DNA of 64,000 bases from a virus, in the IMG/VR virus record IMGVR_UViG_3300050821_010764, positions 62,001-126,000 of that record. One strand, 5' to 3'. The number at the start of each line of letters is the position of its first letter. Within the stretch, counting starts at the first letter, position 1. Positions 50,951 through 60,800 of this stretch are shown here, piece by piece. The notes below the pieces were generated by a model. That model had not been told where the DNA came from and ran no database searches. It saw only the letters and a list, made by a program, of their open reading frames with translations. A program made the translations under genes and the position numbers.

Positions 50951-51024
50951 GGTTACCTATGTATCTTATATCCGGGCGTGCCCTTTGTCAAGATGGTAAA
51001 ATATGACTATTTTCGTATCGTCAT
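50951..51024. promoter_or_regulatory. Divergent sigma70-like promoter region
   Basis: The 74-base gap between the 2H gene (minus) and the 51025 gene (plus) contains TTGTCA on the plus strand, 17 bases from TATTTT. Its complement reads TTGACA on the minus strand, 15-17 bases from TATAAG/TAAGAT. The two -35 elements therefore overlap in one TTGTCAA core, giving possible divergent host-type promoters. Confidence 0.45.
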
Positions 51025-51546
51025 ATGGCTTCTAAAAACGATAAACTACCTCTATCCGCAGTTAAGAAACTGCCCTATAAGTCTTTGAATCGTATGATAA
51101 AGAAAATGAGGGAGTATCTTAAACATGATGGCGTGGTCCAAGAAATGTTTAAAGAGTATGGTGTGGATATCGCAGAAATTGACCTGATTCCCATGAAGTT
51201 TGGTAACTTAGATGTCTCTGCCAAAACTGATCATGGAGTTATTACTTTCAATTACAAATTACTAACTGATGGCGACTTTTTCAAGGACTTCTCTTACGGT
51301 GTCCATGAAATGACCCATTGGCTTCAGCAGACTACAGGCGATAAGCCTACGCAAAGTGCTGATGACGGAGAATATCTGGATAATCCATTCGAACAAGAGG
51401 GCTTCCAGAACCAAGTAGAGTATATTGCTAATCAATTTGGCAAAGATGAAGCCGAAAATTATGTGGATGACTTGCTAGATCATCATGATGTCGAAGGCAA
51501 AAAGGAATTTAAAGAAAAGAAAGAGACCTTGATGTCTAAAGTTTGA
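51025..51546 (+). CDS. HExxH putative metalloprotease, 173 aa
   Basis: ATG 51025 is the first start after the divergent promoter; its ribosome site is weak. It contains VHEMTHWLQQ, a zincin HExxH motif (H94, E95, H98), with possible third ligands among the acids of NPFEQEGFQNQVEYI. Upstream it has helical segments (LNRMIKKMREYLKHDGVVQE) and a beta strand (GVITFNYKLLTDG). Short zincin-like proteins occur in phages as putative structural processing or host-acting peptidases. The protease activity is untested. Confidence 0.72.
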   Translation: MASKNDKLPLSAVKKLPYKSLNRMIKKMREYLKHDGVVQEMFKEYGVDIAEIDLIPMKFGNLDVSAKTDHGVITFNYKLLTDGDFFKDFSYGVHEMTHWLQQTTGDKPTQSADDGEYLDNPFEQEGFQNQVEYIANQFGKDEAENYVDDLLDHHDVEGKKEFKEKKETLMSKV

Positions 51547-51574
51547 GTAGAAGCTAATAAACTAGAATAATAGT

Positions 51575-53539
51575 ATGGTTTTCTACCCTAATCCATCTAA
51601 TGTCGGAACTAATCAAGTATCTTCGCTTGGTGACGGATACACTATTAATGTTACCTGGTTTCCAGCCGAACATTCTGCTCCGAAAAACAAGATAGCCTAT
51701 CAAATTTACTACTCTATCGTCAAAGAGACTGTCTTTGCCGAAGGACCTAAGCTTGTTTCCATTGATGGCGCCACTTCCGCCAATATCATCGATTTAACTC
51801 CAGGACAAGACTATTTTATTGCGGTTAGACCTGTAGAATACGATCCAACCATTTTTGATTTGACTTTGCTCCCCATTGCTCATGATAATCTAAGGTTTTA
51901 CCCACACAGCATCCTAAGACACGATATGACAGCTGCCGATTTGGTGGTGCCACTTCTAGATGTAGAAGGCTTCCCTGATGCTGGAGTAGTTAAAGTAGGT
52001 GTCGAACTCATTAGATATTTGGCTATTGATCATGTCAATAACAACCTTGTTGTTCCTGCCGGTGGCGGAGGTGCTCAACCAGTTCGATTAGTGGACCAAG
52101 GTGGTGGTAATTTCTTTACCGCCTCTCCTTCCAATGTTGGTCATGGCTCTGTTACTAATTTAACTGCCGTCTCTGGTTCTGGTGGTCCAACTGAAACTTG
52201 GACTATTAAATGTGTTTTCGTGCAAAGAGATATGTCCAACAACCCAATGCCGGGCACTGCTCAGTTTATTGCTATTGGCACCGTCTCTGGTCAAAAATTA
52301 GATGTACACGGTAATCCATTTGTCTGGACTGCCAATGGAATGGTCGTCTCTAACGGTATTTTAAGTTTTTCCATTACTGAAACGGCTCCGCCATTTAGAC
52401 CAGGTGATTTATTCACTATCAAAGTAGCTGGAGCAGTCGCAGGTGCTGCGAGCGGGCGCGGCTATAACAATTCTACTGCCACTCTTCATACAGTGGGCGG
52501 CTCCGATGGACTTAATACTTGGGATCCAACTGTGCCACTATTTACAGTCGGAGAAGACTCCCGTTGGGACCTAATCTATATTTGCCAATCACGTTTCGAG
52601 TATCCTCATTTTCCATTTACCATGGTGGATGGTTATCACCAGGTTGCCAAAGATTTGCTATCCACAGATTTATCCGCAGCTGATGCTGCTAACGTTACTT
52701 TCCCGGCATTCGACTTCGCAGGATATCATAGAACTGATCCAGTACAATTATTGAATGGTACTTGTGTAGGCAGCTACATTGGTGGAGAAATGGGTTGTAT
52801 TGATGGATATGGTAACGTACAAATTCTAAGAGGGTTTTCCTTACAAGATCAAAATACTCAGAGACAAGATGTCTTGCTATCGGTAACTGGTAAGCCAGCT
52901 GTTTTGATTAAGAGGGTGCAGACCGGAATTACTTGTAATTGTTATCTTCCATCTAGCGAGCATCCAGATGATAGATGTCCATTTTGCTATGGTACCAAAT
53001 TTGTTTTCGGTTACGAGCAATATTTTAATCCGCGCCGTTCTGATGGTAGAATTTTGGTTAGACCAGGACCAACCGAAGAAAGTTTAAAACGATATGAAGC
53101 CGGTATGGAGTCAGAGTTTCCATTGGACTTGTGGACACTAACTGTTCCCACTATCAAGATGAGAGATATCATTGTAATGTTTGACCAGGATGACAATGAA
53201 GAGTTTAGATATGAAGTGGCGGGTGTCATTAGAAACAATACCATCAATGGTCTAGATGGTGGTCAACATTTCAAGGTGATTAGAATTAGAAAGTTTGACC
53301 CAGCTTATCAAATCAGAATATTTAGAAATACTGCGGACTTCCCAAGCAAGCTGAATACTAGCATTGGATTCGTTCCTGGTATTCCTCCTCATACTCATGA
53401 GATCGTCATAAATGAGAAGATTATGTCGGTCAATCAAATAAATCAAACTACAGCGGTTTCACAGGGACATAATCATCCAATCGTCAATGGACAGGTTATG
53501 GAAGCGCTAGGGCATACCCACACTATCATCTTGCCGTAA
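51575..53539 (+). CDS. Large structural protein with FN3-like domain and His-rich C-terminus, 654 aa
   Basis: The N-terminal ~90 residues resemble a fibronectin type III fold (YTINVTWFPAEHSAPKNKIA, YQIYYSIVKETVF, ANIIDLTPGQDYFIAVRPVE). A long beta-rich middle follows. Near residues 450-475 is a possible zinc site (CNCYLPSSEHPDDRCPFCYG). The C-terminus has repeated HTH/HNH triplets (PPHTHEIVINE, SQGHNHPIVNG, LGHTHTIILP), metal-binding motifs found in phage tail-tip and fibre proteins. Probably a baseplate or tail-tip component. No clear ribosome site precedes ATG 51575. Confidence 0.7.
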   Translation: MVFYPNPSNVGTNQVSSLGDGYTINVTWFPAEHSAPKNKIAYQIYYSIVKETVFAEGPKLVSIDGATSANIIDLTPGQDYFIAVRPVEYDPTIFDLTLLPIAHDNLRFYPHSILRHDMTAADLVVPLLDVEGFPDAGVVKVGVELIRYLAIDHVNNNLVVPAGGGGAQPVRLVDQGGGNFFTASPSNVGHGSVTNLTAVSGSGGPTETWTIKCVFVQRDMSNNPMPGTAQFIAIGTVSGQKLDVHGNPFVWTANGMVVSNGILSFSITETAPPFRPGDLFTIKVAGAVAGAASGRGYNNSTATLHTVGGSDGLNTWDPTVPLFTVGEDSRWDLIYICQSRFEYPHFPFTMVDGYHQVAKDLLSTDLSAADAANVTFPAFDFAGYHRTDPVQLLNGTCVGSYIGGEMGCIDGYGNVQILRGFSLQDQNTQRQDVLLSVTGKPAVLIKRVQTGITCNCYLPSSEHPDDRCPFCYGTKFVFGYEQYFNPRRSDGRILVRPGPTEESLKRYEAGMESEFPLDLWTLTVPTIKMRDIIVMFDQDDNEEFRYEVAGVIRNNTINGLDGGQHFKVIRIRKFDPAYQIRIFRNTADFPSKLNTSIGFVPGIPPHTHEIVINEKIMSVNQINQTTAVSQGHNHPIVNGQVMEALGHTHTIILP

Positions 53540-53579
53540 GTAATAAAGTCACATAATACTAGTAAATTGAGGCACATAT

Positions 53580-54812
53580 ATGAGCGATCCTTTAGTTCCT
53601 AACTTCAAAAAAGGTGTTGGCAGATTAGCCACTGATCGATTTGATTTTGAAGATCATGTCGAAGGGAAGAGATTTAGGCATAAGGCTAACCAAATAGATT
53701 TATTTCCTACTGTTGTAGTTGCTACCGTTCCCCAAACCAATGTTCAAGGTGCTATTGCCGCTCTAGCAGCAGCCGTTGGTACTCCTGTTGTTCCAGACGC
53801 TACCACCTCAGCTAAAGGTATTGTTCAGTTAGCTGGAGATATCGGTGGAACTGCCATCAATGTTATAGTGACTAGAATTCAGGCGAAGCCTATTAGTACA
53901 GTGGTTCCTAATACCAATGATGTATTAACTTGGAACGGATCTACCTGGACACCAGCACCTATTGTTAGCTCATTCATTCCAAATAACGATCTTTCTGGAA
54001 GCAATGTTAGTCAAAATGTTATTGGTTTAACTGGAACTGGAACTAGCCCTAATGCTACTGTTAGCGCTAAATGTGATATCATTAATTTTGCTGCTTCAAC
54101 CATACCATTTATTGAGCAGGCAAGAGCCAGTGCCGGAGATGGTGGTAATTTTACTATTCAAGCACAGGGTGGAAATTTTGCTGATTCTGGACATGGTGGA
54201 AGTCTTATATTGCACGGCGGCGGAGACGGATTTGAATCTCATGTTAATGGTGGTGTTGCCATGTTGTTGGGTGATGGCACTTACATGGTAGAGAGCGTTG
54301 GAGTTGATAATAGCGGTTCTGGAAGTAAAGTTCTTTCTTTGCTTGCTAATAGCGCGATTACTTCTACTCAAATGCCAGCCAACACTGGCAGTAGAGTTAT
54401 TTACATTTCTGACACCGGTATTCCACCAGGTTCTGGTATTCCAGTTGGTGGAACTATTTTGTTTTCAGCTGGCGGCAAATTATCTATAAAACAAGGAGAT
54501 GGTGCCCAATTTGTTATCTCTCCAAATTATTTGCCGACCCGAACTATCACGGGCAACTACGCCATGACCGTAACTGATGTTGTTATTTTAGTGGACACTA
54601 GCTCTCTGTCTATCTCAGTCACTTTACCCGTACCAGAATCAGGCAGAAGAGTTGTTGTTAAGGACTCCAAAGGTTTTGCTGCGACACGTAATATTTCCAT
54701 ACTAAGATTTGGAGTTGAAAAGATTGAAGGATTAGCCGCCACTAAATTAATAACCGCTAACTGGGGATCTGTTACACTTGATTCTGATGGTACGGACTGG
54801 TTCATAGTCTAA
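53580..54812 (+). CDS. Tail fibre-like protein, 410 aa
   Basis: ATG 53580 after GAGGCA. The N-terminal ~40 residues (LVPNFKKGVGRLATDRFDFEDHVEG) may be a docking region. They are followed by Gly/Asn/Thr-rich beta repeats (IVQLAGDIGGTAINVIVTR, ATTSAKGIVQLAGD) typical of phage fibre stems, and a GGNFTIQAQGGNFADSGHGG stretch. The C-terminal domain (GNYAMTVTDVVILVDTSSLS through DSDGTDWFIV) matches a pattern common at fibre C-termini. No active-site motif. Three Gly-rich genes follow. Confidence 0.75.
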   Translation: MSDPLVPNFKKGVGRLATDRFDFEDHVEGKRFRHKANQIDLFPTVVVATVPQTNVQGAIAALAAAVGTPVVPDATTSAKGIVQLAGDIGGTAINVIVTRIQAKPISTVVPNTNDVLTWNGSTWTPAPIVSSFIPNNDLSGSNVSQNVIGLTGTGTSPNATVSAKCDIINFAASTIPFIEQARASAGDGGNFTIQAQGGNFADSGHGGSLILHGGGDGFESHVNGGVAMLLGDGTYMVESVGVDNSGSGSKVLSLLANSAITSTQMPANTGSRVIYISDTGIPPGSGIPVGGTILFSAGGKLSIKQGDGAQFVISPNYLPTRTITGNYAMTVTDVVILVDTSSLSISVTLPVPESGRRVVVKDSKGFAATRNISILRFGVEKIEGLAATKLITANWGSVTLDSDGTDWFIV

Positions 54813-54822
54813 AGGAAATTCC

Positions 54823-55647
54823 ATGGGACTATCAAGGCTAAATAAAAAACTCTTCACTTCATCTGGAACTTGGCTCGCACCTGCTGGCATTACTCAAATC
54901 ACAGTATTTGGTATGGGTGCTGGTGGTGGTGGAGGAGGTGGAGGTGGCGGAGGCATTACTAATCCTGGAGGAGGAGGATCTGGTGGTGGTGGAGCTATTC
55001 ACAACGTACAAATTATCACCGTAGTTCCAGGCGTTTCATATGCCATTACTATTGGTGGAGGGGGTGCGTCTGGTAGTGGTGGTACTGGTGGAGGCAATGG
55101 TGGTAATGGTGGAGATGGTGGTGATACTACTTTTGATGGTCTTGCTACATTCTATGGTGCTGGAGGTGGATTTGGTGGTAGAGGAAATTTTGGTGGCAAC
55201 TCTTTCGTTGTAGGTGGGGCTCCCCGTCGTGGGTTATTTCCGGGTTCTGGTGATGGCGCTCCGAGTAATCCGGGTCAAGGTGGTTTTGGTATTACCAGAG
55301 GTTGGTCTGTTGCAAGGGTTGGAGCCCTTCTTCTTAATGGTGGGGCAACGGCTGCTGGTCCTGGTGGTGGTTCTGGTGGTCCAGGTTTTGATGGTACTGA
55401 TTTGGGTGGAGGTGGAGGAGGCGGTGGTGGAGCTAGTACTTGGAATGGAATGCAGGCAGGATTTGGAAATCCTGGTGGACCAGGTTTTCCAATCAATGGT
55501 GGTAGCGGTCAAGTTGGTCCCAGTTTAGGTGCGGGTGGTGGAGGTGGAGGCGGTGGCGGCGGCACCGATTCAGGTCAACCATTGCGTGGTGGTGCCTCAG
55601 GAACAGCTGGCGCTTCGGGCGCGTTAATAATTTTGTGGATAGAGTAA
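54823..55647 (+). CDS. Glycine-rich adhesin-like protein 1, 274 aa
   Basis: First of three tandem paralogues. The N-terminus LFTSSGTWLAPAGITQITVF leads into long polyglycine stretches broken by short motifs (AGGGGGGGGGG, IHNVQIITVVPGVSYAITIG, GDTTFDGLATFYGAG, STWNGMQAGFGNPGGPG) and ends GALIILWIE. Glycine-rich loop regions on a fixed scaffold characterise gp38-type adhesins of T-even phages. ATG 54823 behind AAAGGAA. Antisense proline-rich frames here are artefacts. Confidence 0.8.
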   Translation: MGLSRLNKKLFTSSGTWLAPAGITQITVFGMGAGGGGGGGGGGGITNPGGGGSGGGGAIHNVQIITVVPGVSYAITIGGGGASGSGGTGGGNGGNGGDGGDTTFDGLATFYGAGGGFGGRGNFGGNSFVVGGAPRRGLFPGSGDGAPSNPGQGGFGITRGWSVARVGALLLNGGATAAGPGGGSGGPGFDGTDLGGGGGGGGGASTWNGMQAGFGNPGGPGFPINGGSGQVGPSLGAGGGGGGGGGGTDSGQPLRGGASGTAGASGALIILWIE

Positions 55648-56469
55648 ATGAGTAGATTAAACACACAAACATTTCTTTCATCTGGAACTTGGACTGCACC
55701 TGCGGGTGTAACCCAAGTTACACTGTTTGGTATTGGTGGCGGCGGCGGTGGTGGTGGCGGAGGAAGTGGAGGAACAGGATCTCCTGGATTGCCTGGTACT
55801 GGTGGTGGTGGAGGTGGCGGAGCCATTCATAGAATACTCACAGTTAATGTTGTTCCAGGAACCGTATATACGATAACTATTGGCGCTGGCGGCGGAGGCG
55901 GGTCAGGTAGTGGAGGTGGCGCTAATGGTGCTCCTGGTGGAGATGCTGGTGATACTACCTTTGATGGTCTTGCTACATTTCGTGGAGCCCAAAGGGGTTC
56001 AGGAGGCGTTGCGGCTACAACTGGTACAACCACTTTTGGTCCTGCTGGACAGCCAGCTAAGTTGGTTTCTTTTGGTGTTGGTCTTGGAGCGCAAGAAAAT
56101 GTTGGTTCGGGTGGTGAAGGAGTTAGTAGAGGTGTAGCAGTTAGCACTTCAGTAGCTAGTGGTAGTGGAACTGCAAACAATGTTGGGGGCGGTGGCGCTT
56201 TTGCTGGTGGTGATGATCAAGCTTTAGGTGGTCAAGGTGGAGGTGGTGGCGGTGCTAGTACTTGGCCAGGCGGAAATGGTGGAACTGGTATTCCTGGAGG
56301 TCCAGGTTACGCTATTAATGGCGGTGGTGGATCTGCTGGACCAGGTATTGCTGGGGGTGGAGGAGGTGGTGGTGGCGGTGGTGGAACTGTTACTGGTCAG
56401 CCGCTACGTTCTGGCAGTAATGGACAAGCTGGTGGCAGTGGCGCATTAACAGTTACGTGGGTAGAATAA
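55648..56469 (+). CDS. Glycine-rich adhesin-like protein 2, 273 aa
   Basis: Second paralogue, starting directly after the first gene stop. Same skeleton: FLSSGTWTAPAGVTQVTLFG, polyglycine, IHRILTVNVVPGTVYTITIG, GDTTFDGLATFRGAQ, ASTWPGGNGG and ending ALTVTWVE. Differences concentrate in the Gly-rich loops and in the central segment (VRLVSFGVGLGAQ-like, KLVSFGVGLGAQ). Coupled to the next gene by TAATG. Probably a receptor-binding variant or a subunit of a multi-part adhesin. Confidence 0.8.
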   Translation: MSRLNTQTFLSSGTWTAPAGVTQVTLFGIGGGGGGGGGGSGGTGSPGLPGTGGGGGGGAIHRILTVNVVPGTVYTITIGAGGGGGSGSGGGANGAPGGDAGDTTFDGLATFRGAQRGSGGVAATTGTTTFGPAGQPAKLVSFGVGLGAQENVGSGGEGVSRGVAVSTSVASGSGTANNVGGGGAFAGGDDQALGGQGGGGGGASTWPGGNGGTGIPGGPGYAINGGGGSAGPGIAGGGGGGGGGGGTVTGQPLRSGSNGQAGGSGALTVTWVE

Positions 56470-57332
56470 TGACTCTTAGTAAATTCAACAAACAACTATT
56501 TACTTCTTCTGGAACTTGGACAGCTCCTTCTGGAGTTACTGTTGTCATTTTACGTGGTATTGGAGGCGGTGGAGGTGGAGCTGGTGGAGGTGGAGGAGAT
56601 ATTAACGTAGCTGGAGAGGGTGGCGGAGGTGGAGGTGGTGCACGACAGAATACGGCAGTGTTAGACGTTATACCGGGAGTTGTTTATTCGGTTAATATTG
56701 GTATTGGTGGAACGGGCGGTTTAGGGGGAGGAACTGGTTCAGTTAGTGCTCCTGGTGGCAATTCTACAGATGGACAGGACACTACCTTTGCAGATCCTAC
56801 TCCGACCACATTAGCAACATTTCGTGGAGCTAGTGCGACATTTGGCGGAGTCAATGCTAATGAAGGAACTATTTCGGCAGTAGGCGGACCGCCAGTAAAA
56901 GGATTATGGCCTTCTGGTTCTACCACTGGTGGTTCAGGTGGTCATCCACATAATACAGGTCAAGGTGGAGATGGTATTGGTAGAGGTAATGCTGGTGTAG
57001 ATTTTCTTCGTTTAGATGGCGCCTCTACTGAAGCTGGCACGGCAGGCGGTCGTGGAGCTTTAGGGACTAACGGTGGTAGAAATGGTGGAGGCTCTGGCGG
57101 AGGTGGTGGTGCGAGCACTTGGGAAGGTGGAACGGCAGGAGCTGGTGGAAATGGAACTCCCGGATTCGGAGCTTCTGGTACTGGTCCATTTACTGGTGGT
57201 GCAGGTACATTAGGTGGTGGCGGAGGTGGGGGCGGTGGTGGCGGTGGAACTATCAATGGACAACCATTGCGTGCAGGACAAGCCGGTGGTAATGGCGGAA
57301 ATGGTGCTTTAGAAATTAGTTGGGTTGAATAA
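56469..57332 (+). CDS. Glycine-rich adhesin-like protein 3, 287 aa
   Basis: ATG 56469 is chosen because it overlaps the upstream TAA in TAATG; an in-frame ATG at 56457 lies within the preceding gene. Third paralogue: LFTSSGTWTAPSGVTVVILR, TAVLDVIPGVVYSVNIGIGG, DTTFADPTPTTLATFRGASA, ASTWEGGTAGAGG, GALEISWVE. It is longer by inserts in the DTTF region. Three copies in a row with the scaffold kept and loops changed argue for adaptive diversification of host recognition. Confidence 0.8.
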   Translation: MTLSKFNKQLFTSSGTWTAPSGVTVVILRGIGGGGGGAGGGGGDINVAGEGGGGGGGARQNTAVLDVIPGVVYSVNIGIGGTGGLGGGTGSVSAPGGNSTDGQDTTFADPTPTTLATFRGASATFGGVNANEGTISAVGGPPVKGLWPSGSTTGGSGGHPHNTGQGGDGIGRGNAGVDFLRLDGASTEAGTAGGRGALGTNGGRNGGGSGGGGGASTWEGGTAGAGGNGTPGFGASGTGPFTGGAGTLGGGGGGGGGGGGTINGQPLRAGQAGGNGGNGALEISWVE

Positions 57333-57395
57333 TCTGATTAGGTCGGCATAAAAGCGCAATATACCAATTCTTTTGCATGTCTATAAGGAGTTACT

Positions 57396-57833
57396 ATGGA
57401 TCCGATTCTTCAAACCCTATTAAGTTGGCAGTTTCTTATTTTTGGACTTGCCGTTGCCTCTATTATGTTTGTCTTGAGAAAATTTGTCGAATATCTCATG
57501 GCTAATTGGTCACCTGCATCCAAAGAATCAAAACTTTGGAATGATCTATTAATGCCAATTTTGCCAGTTCTTTTGGGTGCTTTCGGAGCTTTACTGTTTA
57601 AAACATATCCATATCCAGATGGTTTAGTTACTACTGGCGGAAGAGTTATTTTTGGATTAGTAGCAGGTCTTCTATCCACTCTATTTTATAGGGTAATTAA
57701 GGCACTAATGATTCAGAGAATAACTGGTGCACCCACCCCAACTACTACAGCTGGTAATCCAGATGCACCCGTTGATCCAGCAGCAGATGTAAATGATTTA
57801 GCAAATCAAGTAAGACAAACAATCAATAAATGA
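57396..57833 (+). CDS. Small membrane protein, holin candidate, 145 aa
   Basis: ATG 57396 behind AAGGAG. Three hydrophobic segments: about 12-30 (WQFLIFGLAVASIMFVL), 51-68 (LMPILPVLLGAFGALLF) and 84-101 (VIFGLVAGLLSTLFYRVI), with a hydrophilic C-terminus rich in Pro/Ala/Asp. Size and topology are compatible with a class I-like holin that permeabilises the inner membrane at lysis. No endolysin neighbour is visible, so a tail-associated membrane protein is an alternative. A hairpin without a T-run follows the gene. Confidence 0.65.
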   Translation: MDPILQTLLSWQFLIFGLAVASIMFVLRKFVEYLMANWSPASKESKLWNDLLMPILPVLLGAFGALLFKTYPYPDGLVTTGGRVIFGLVAGLLSTLFYRVIKALMIQRITGAPTPTTTAGNPDAPVDPAADVNDLANQVRQTINK

Positions 57834-57834
57834 G

Positions 57835-57861
57835 AATTTCAGTTATATATTTACTGAAATT
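57835..57861 (+). promoter_or_regulatory. Hairpin in the gap before the giant fibre gene
   Basis: AATTTCAGT (57835-57843) pairs perfectly with ACTGAAATT (57853-57861) around a 9-base loop, directly after the holin-like stop codon. No T-run follows, so it is not a standard terminator; an mRNA-processing or attenuation role is possible. Confidence 0.45.
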
Positions 57862-57873
57862 AGCCGGTGAGAT

Positions 57874-60800
57874 ATGAGCAAATTCCCTTCAGACTTTGAT
57901 GATGACACAACCCTGCCGTTTATAAACGACAATTTGAATGACATTGGTGGAGAAGCCATCAATGCTCTTCGTGATGTCGCATTTGCGCTTGAGCAAAATA
58001 TTGGTTTAGGAGCTGCCGGTACCACTAATTCTATCGCCGATAGACTAGGTGTTTCTATCAATCCTAACGGCACCATCAAAGCCTCTGCTATTGCCAGCTT
58101 AGGACTAGTTACCCTACCTATTCGTCAAGATCAGATTGCTGATGATGCTGAAATCCCAGAATCTAAATTAAGATTAGACCACAGAACCCAAGACCTGTTT
58201 AACTACATCAGAGATTTATCTGGAGACGTTAATCTAGCTTTGGGGTGGATCTCTGTCAGTGGAGTTAAACTAGAACCACATCTGATTGGTGCTATTTATC
58301 GACACACCATGGATCAAATTGATGTGACCGGTGATCCAATTGGTTTTCCTTTCCTAAAAAATAAGTTTAGACAGTTTAGAAATAATCTACAATCTTATAA
58401 TCTAGTTAATGATATCAATAATGAGTTACTAGCTCATCAATGGGCAGATGGTTCTAATTTTACCACTGGAACCGTTGTCACTAACAATGGTTCTTTATTT
58501 TCTGCCAATTACGGACATACCGCTAGTGGTATCTTCCTAAATACCACTAGATTTGTTAATATCCCTCAAATTGCTGACGATTTACAATTGTTTGCTGAGT
58601 TTATTGACGAGTCCAGCATTCTATTGTTGGGCACCAGAATTCAAAATCTATACTCTAATGGTATTTCTAGAGTTTCTAGATCTTCTAGTTTAAGCATCGA
58701 TGGCTATGGACAGTCCATTATTCCAATGACCCCTGCCATTGCTTACTTGAAGAATATTGGATCTAACAGCACTCCATTCGATGATATCGATAGGGGCGAC
58801 GACATTATCGAATTCAAACCATTGGCAGCCGCCAAAACCTCTAAATCTTTTGATGAGCAATTCGCGTTGGTTAAAGTTGGCGATATCATTAGAATCAACT
58901 ATGGCACCATTGAGACCTCTTTTATCATTAAAGAGAAAAAATATATTGCTGCCTCTCAGAAATATCTAGTTAGAATTGCCGGTAAAAACCTATTCTATTC
59001 TCCTATTGCTGTTGCCCGTATTGACCGTCCGCTAGTCAATAACAATAAGTTTGGTGTACTGGCTATTGCTCCTGCCAACAACCAGTTCAATCAGATACCA
59101 AGTCTGGTTGTGGGTAGCCCTCGTGGTGCTCAGGCACTAGGAGTTGGATTTAGCTCTGATGAGTTTAATGAAACTCATTATCTATTGTATCTAGCTTTGT
59201 ATCCAACTGGATCACCTCAAGATGGATATACTATTCTGCCTGGTATCGATGTCACTGGTAACAGAGGACAAACTCCAGGAGCTTATACTCTTGATTCCAT
59301 TGTAGATGCAACCAACGCAGCCCTTAGAAAACCAGGGTTTAATTACCGCTTCATTGCCTTCTCTTATCAAGGCGAGTTTGGTATCATGTTGGCAGATCCT
59401 TACAGTGATACGGCATTCTCAGTGCTCAGTGCGGTGGTTAAACCAGATGGAACTTTTGATGCAGTAGCCACTGGCATAGTATTTCAGAATAATGTTGTAG
59501 ACTTATTTCCAGTCCCACCACATACCGTCGCACCTGACCCTCTTGGATTTGGTCCTTTTGGCGCTAATATTGCCAGCCCTCCATTCATGCTTTCTTATGG
59601 CTCCACAGAAGCCTCTCAGAACCCGACCAGACTATTTGTTCCACTAAAAAGAAACAACTACTATGTCAACGGCGCTGAGAAGGAAAGACTTAATCTACAG
59701 CCAGGACAAGCTTTGGATGGCTATGGTGATGGTTACTGGGTAGGTACTATTCAAGTGCCACTTCCTGTTACAGGCGGTAGAGTAGAAAAAGTTTATCGTG
59801 TAGCTCAAGATCTATCTACTTCTGATTTGAAAATTGGTAAGACACTAGTTGTTCAGTCTTTGGGAGCTGGTAGTCTGTTAGATTTTGGTCGCTTCATCAT
59901 CAAAGATATCAATTTTGGATGTAACCCCGCCAACTTCACTGATATTACGGTGTACGATGCTGTTCATGCACAAGGATTTTCACCAACACCGACTTTAGGA
60001 TCAGACGGTAATCCCGCCAATGTTGCGCTGTATTTTAACTCTGATTCTGTTTCCTTTAATGCAGAAACGGCGACCGATTTCGTAGCTGTATCTCCGTTTA
60101 AGAGACATTTTGAAGTATATATTGATCAATTCAGTAATACCTTTACTCATGAAAGAGGTAGAATGGGTATTAGCGGTAGCAATATCGTTATTGATACTCC
60201 TACTCCAGTAACTCTATATGGTTCTACCCAACCAGCCAAGCTAGACATTATTAAAATTTCTCCAAAGTTAAGAGGATATCAGTTCGGTCCAGTCACTAAG
60301 ATCAATCTCAATATTATTGCTTTTGATTCTGCCAGCGGAATCTACGACGGATACTTATCCTCTTTCGATGGCAGCTTCCATACACACCTTGGTCCGACAA
60401 TCAACGGCAAAAAAGGTGAGGTCACTAGATTCTACGATGAGACTAATATTGATTACATTGATGTGTTGTTTGACATCACCACCATCGTTGGTTCTTTTGC
60501 TTTACAGAACATAGACATTCAACTATTTCCAACTTTGTCGTTGGATGATGAGGTTATGTTAATCGGAACCTGTCAGCTAAACGACACTACTAAATTTGTC
60601 AATCGTGTACGAGATGAAAGACAGTTTGGAAACACTAGTGAAAAAGAACTTAGCACTTCTGCTTTGAATTTCATCGCACTACCAGAAAGACTACTACACT
60701 TCAACGGAGTTATCAGAGGATTTGATATTGTTGATGTAAATGCCGAGGTTATTACATTAACCGGTGGGCAGGCTCTTGTCAATGGTAAATTCCAACTTCT

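Noticed and set aside
56960-57256. Long proline-rich minus-strand ORFs across 54.9-57.3 kb
   Set aside because: They are the antisense of glycine-rich codons (GGN read as NCC) in the three adhesin-like genes, without ribosome sites or conserved motifs.
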